The notes under the pieces: model-generated
Databases searched by the model: none
What the model was told of the DNA's origin: nothing
The model's input: only the letters and a program-made list of their open reading frames with translations
From: Nostoc commune NIES-4072
GTDB taxonomy: Bacteria; Cyanobacteriota; Cyanobacteriia; Cyanobacteriales; Nostocaceae
NCBI RefSeq assembly: GCF_003113895.1
Contig: NZ_BDUD01000002.1
Span: 248,001 to 312,000 of the forward strand
DNA: 64,000 bases
Direction of reading: 5' to 3'
Shown: positions 62,138 through 64,000 of the stretch, piece after piece
Layout: every line of letters begins with the position of its first letter
Position numbering within the stretch: position 1 is the first letter of the stretch
Position numbers and translations under genes: made by a program

Positions 62138-62881
62138 ATGGAATTCAACCCAAACAACAATGTTGTTAAACTCTGTCTTCAAGGTATGGGCATGGAAGAA
62201 AAAGGCAAACCAGAAGAAGCAAGTAAACTGTTTCTTCAAGCCTGGAACGAAGCGACATACGACTTTGAAAAATTTATTTCAGCTCATTATGTCGCCCGAC
62301 ATCAAAAAGATGTTTCCGATAAATTAAAATGGCTCGAAACGGCTTTGCATTTTGCATTAAAAATAAATGACGACTCTGTTAAGAGTGCAATACCTTCTCT
62401 ATATTCAAACATTGCCAAATGCTATGAGGACTTAAGCGACCCTGACAAGGCAAAAAAGAATTATGAATTAGCAACTTCGTTTAAGGATAAACCTTCTGAC
62501 AAAGGCCCTTTTTATCATGGGACGAAAGCAGATTTGCAGGTTAGCGATTTGCTGAGGGCAGGGAATAATTCTAATTATAAATCTGAACTCAAAATGAATC
62601 ACATTTATTTTACAGCCCTTGTTAGTGGAGCGGGACTAGCTGCTGCATTAGCAAAAGGCGATGGACGTGAACGTGTTTATATCGTTGAACCGACAGGGGA
62701 GTTTGAAAATGACCCGAATGTTACAGACAAAAAATTTCCCGGCAATCTGACACGCTCATATCGCTCCCAAGCACCATTAAAAATCGTTGGCGAAGTCACA
62801 GATTGGGTGAGACAAACACCTGAAGAACTCCAAAAATGGCGTAAAAAGTTGGCCAATAACAAAGGAGAAATTATTAATTAA
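62138..62881 (+). CDS. arr: TPR-fused NAD+:rifampin ADP-ribosyltransferase (Arr type)
   Basis: Residues about 1-120 are TPR-like helices (GMGMEEKGKPEEASKLFLQA; YSNIAKCYEDLSDPDKAKKN). From about 125 an Arr domain follows: GPFYHGTKADLQVSDLLRAG, HIYFTALVSGAGLAAALAKG, RERVYIVEPTGEFENDPNVT, RSYRSQAPLKIVGEVTDWVR. Arr enzymes transfer ADP-ribose to rifamycins and can give resistance; wider roles in stress are possible. The domain looks complete, with His, Tyr and Asp motifs present. It is flanked by two decayed copies of another gene, which suggests transfer or duplication at this place. Confidence 0.9.
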   Translation: MEFNPNNNVVKLCLQGMGMEEKGKPEEASKLFLQAWNEATYDFEKFISAHYVARHQKDVSDKLKWLETALHFALKINDDSVKSAIPSLYSNIAKCYEDLSDPDKAKKNYELATSFKDKPSDKGPFYHGTKADLQVSDLLRAGNNSNYKSELKMNHIYFTALVSGAGLAAALAKGDGRERVYIVEPTGEFENDPNVTDKKFPGNLTRSYRSQAPLKIVGEVTDWVRQTPEELQKWRKKLANNKGEIIN

Positions 62882-62952
62882 TTTCTAAGATTCCCACACC
62901 CTGCTCACCGATTGAAATCAACGTCTTTATGTTTTAACAATTTTTCCAATTG

Positions 62953-63552
62953 CAATGCTGTTGAAATACCAGAATTGACCGACGAGCAAGAGATTTGCGA
63001 CCACCTGCGCCCAGAGCGAAAAGTCGAGAGGGCTTTCTTTGAAGCGGGGAAGGCATTAATGGAATTACGCGATCGTAAGTTATATCGCTCTACTCACAAA
63101 ACCTTTGAGGAGTATTGCCGCATTCGCCCTTGGCGTTGGCGAAGCCATCGATTTAGCGAATAATGGAACGTACCCAAGTACCTAACACCTATCAATTAGG
63201 CGAGGTATGCCAAATCTTAGCCAAAGATAATCTAGAACTCAGGGGCAAGGGTGGCTGCTGGGGTATCGTAAGCCAAGTGAATGATTTTAGCTGTACTGTG
63301 AAAATGTGGGATAGCGAGTACACCGTTGGGTTACAACACCTGAAGTCTTACGATTACTTGCCTTCCGAGTGTGAGCAGATGCAGGTGATTTGCGATCGCA
63401 TTACACAGGTGTATTCGAGTGGGTTGGAGGAGTCGGTGCAGAAGTTTTTGGAGATGCTGGGGAAGCTGAATCGTGCTTATTTGACTGAACTGGAAGAGAA
63501 AGTGCTGACTGTCTTGGAGTCGGAAATTACACATAAGGAAGCCTGGGGGTAA
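62953..63552 (+). pseudogene. Decayed cyanobacterial hypothetical gene, copy B
   Basis: The first piece matches copy A (VEIPELTDEQEICDHLRPER; RAFFEAGKALMELRDRKLYR; STHKTFEEYC), then breaks in a GGCGTTGGCGAAGCC repeat. The second piece (ATG 63163) has MERTQVPNTYQLGEVCQILA, GKGGCWGIVSQVNDFSCTVK, MWDSEYTVGLQHLKSYDYLP and a helical end. The middle third is missing and the frames differ. The 129-residue second piece could still be translated. Confidence 0.72.
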
Positions 63553-63573
63553 GGCAGGGATTTATGTGAGCGA

Positions 63574-63945
63574 TTAAGTCATTGTCAATGAAGTCTGCTG
63601 TTCGAGCCGACTTTGTAAATCTACAATCAGGTTTTCTCCACTGCGTCGGGCTGACCATACACCAGAATACTGCAAACCTATATTCCACTCTCCTTGCATA
63701 TAATCTTCATTTTCACAAAATCTGCCTGTATATCTAACTGGTACAGGTGAGGTAACTAAATAACGTTTAGTAAAACTGATAGTGCGCCCAATTACCTCGC
63801 CATTGACCTGAGCTTCTCCTAAATAGTTGTCATCCAAAATGGAACCACTAAAAGTATTTCCACTCTGAACAAAGGTTGCTTCAAAGCGACTAGGGATGTC
63901 ATCTTGCCAATAAGTTCCTAACCAATCACCGCTAAGGTCTGCCAT
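63574..63945 (-). CDS. Small beta-rich hypothetical protein
   Basis: The 123-residue protein begins MADLSGDWLGTYWQDDIPSR and consists of short strands (FEATFVQSGNTFSGSILD; FTKRYLVTSPVPVRYTGRF; GEWNIGLQYSGVWSARR), like a small calycin-type or lipocalin-like barrel of cyanobacteria. No signal peptide. Family function unknown. It converges with copy B, 21 bases apart. Confidence 0.65.
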   Translation of the reverse strand: MADLSGDWLGTYWQDDIPSRFEATFVQSGNTFSGSILDDNYLGEAQVNGEVIGRTISFTKRYLVTSPVPVRYTGRFCENEDYMQGEWNIGLQYSGVWSARRSGENLIVDLQSRLEQQTSLTMT

Positions 63946-64000
63946 ATTGCTTCTTAGTAAAAATGTCTATGCGCTCACCTGAATTGAAGTAATTGACGCG

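Overview
The window looks like an accessory replicon, or a large integrated accessory block, of a filamentous heterocyst-forming (Nostocales-type) cyanobacterium. Three things point there. GCGATCGC (HIP1) palindromes are frequent. Heptanucleotide short tandem repeats such as AATTGCG, AATTCAA and GATTGGA are scattered between genes. The gene families are typically cyanobacterial: CyRepA1-type plasmid replication protein, 4-Cys serine/threonine kinase, CHAT-TPR protein, GUN4, Ycf35/DUF1257, DUF2997, RpaB-like regulator. A plasmid is the best guess because of the plasmid Rep, DnaB, RecD2 and two tyrosine recombinases, but the window alone does not prove it.

Layout. 0-12 kb: an edge-truncated gene, a lipoprotein, a nonsense-broken gene, RecD2 helicase, a DNA-binding protein, a tyrosine recombinase, and a CyRepA1 gene split by a 149-bp MITE with a 9-bp target duplication. 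12.8-21.8 kb: a STAND NTPase, a 4-Cys kinase and a secreted FN3/TPR-like protein on the + strand, convergent with a CHAT-TPR protein and a two-partner-secretion adhesin remnant. 22-34.8 kb: a gene graveyard with a second integrase, an XRE/zinc-ribbon regulator, an RpaB-like regulator split by a repeat cassette, a frameshifted SDR, a truncated glycosyltransferase, dinB and IS1 fragments, a large RTX protein, a degenerate double-glycine leader peptide gene, and a four-helix-bundle (IVP) cassette inside an ASCH gene. 34.8-42.5 kb: a phage/plasmid-like replication and modification module (DnaB, DnaD-like protein, Gp37/Gp68-type protein, MT-A70 methyltransferase, VVA0879-type protein) plus an Rpn-like nuclease.

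42.5-61.5 kb is the most interesting part. A minus-strand array (DUF2997, GrpE-like, truncated Hsp70, WD40, HEAT, GUN4, WD40, WD40) diverges at about 51.4-51.7 kb from a plus-strand cluster that I recognise as the STM4011-STM4015 system: four STM4015-type leucine-rich-repeat proteins, an STM4014 ATP-grasp-like protein, an STM4013 sulfatase-like hydrolase, and the STM4012 and STM4011 radical SAM enzymes. At least nine proteins in both arms share one N-terminal module (NQPREYDAVLGG, a PPP spacer, VLGG, then a short HEAT-like helical stretch) fused to different C-terminal domains (LRR, WD40, GUN4, HEAT). The four LRR proteins also share a C-terminal RY-x-x-V-x-E-like tail. I infer that the module is a common recognition or leader region for the maturation enzymes of this cluster or for the neighbouring chaperone genes. 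61.6-64 kb: a TPR-Arr (rifampin ADP-ribosyltransferase) gene lies between two decayed copies of one cyanobacterial gene, followed by a small beta-rich protein.

Five MITE-like copies with GGGAGCAACGCGA termini (two of them perfect 149-bp inverted copies), heptamer-bounded cassettes and several other inverted-repeat elements explain most of the broken genes. No tRNA, rRNA or CRISPR array was found.
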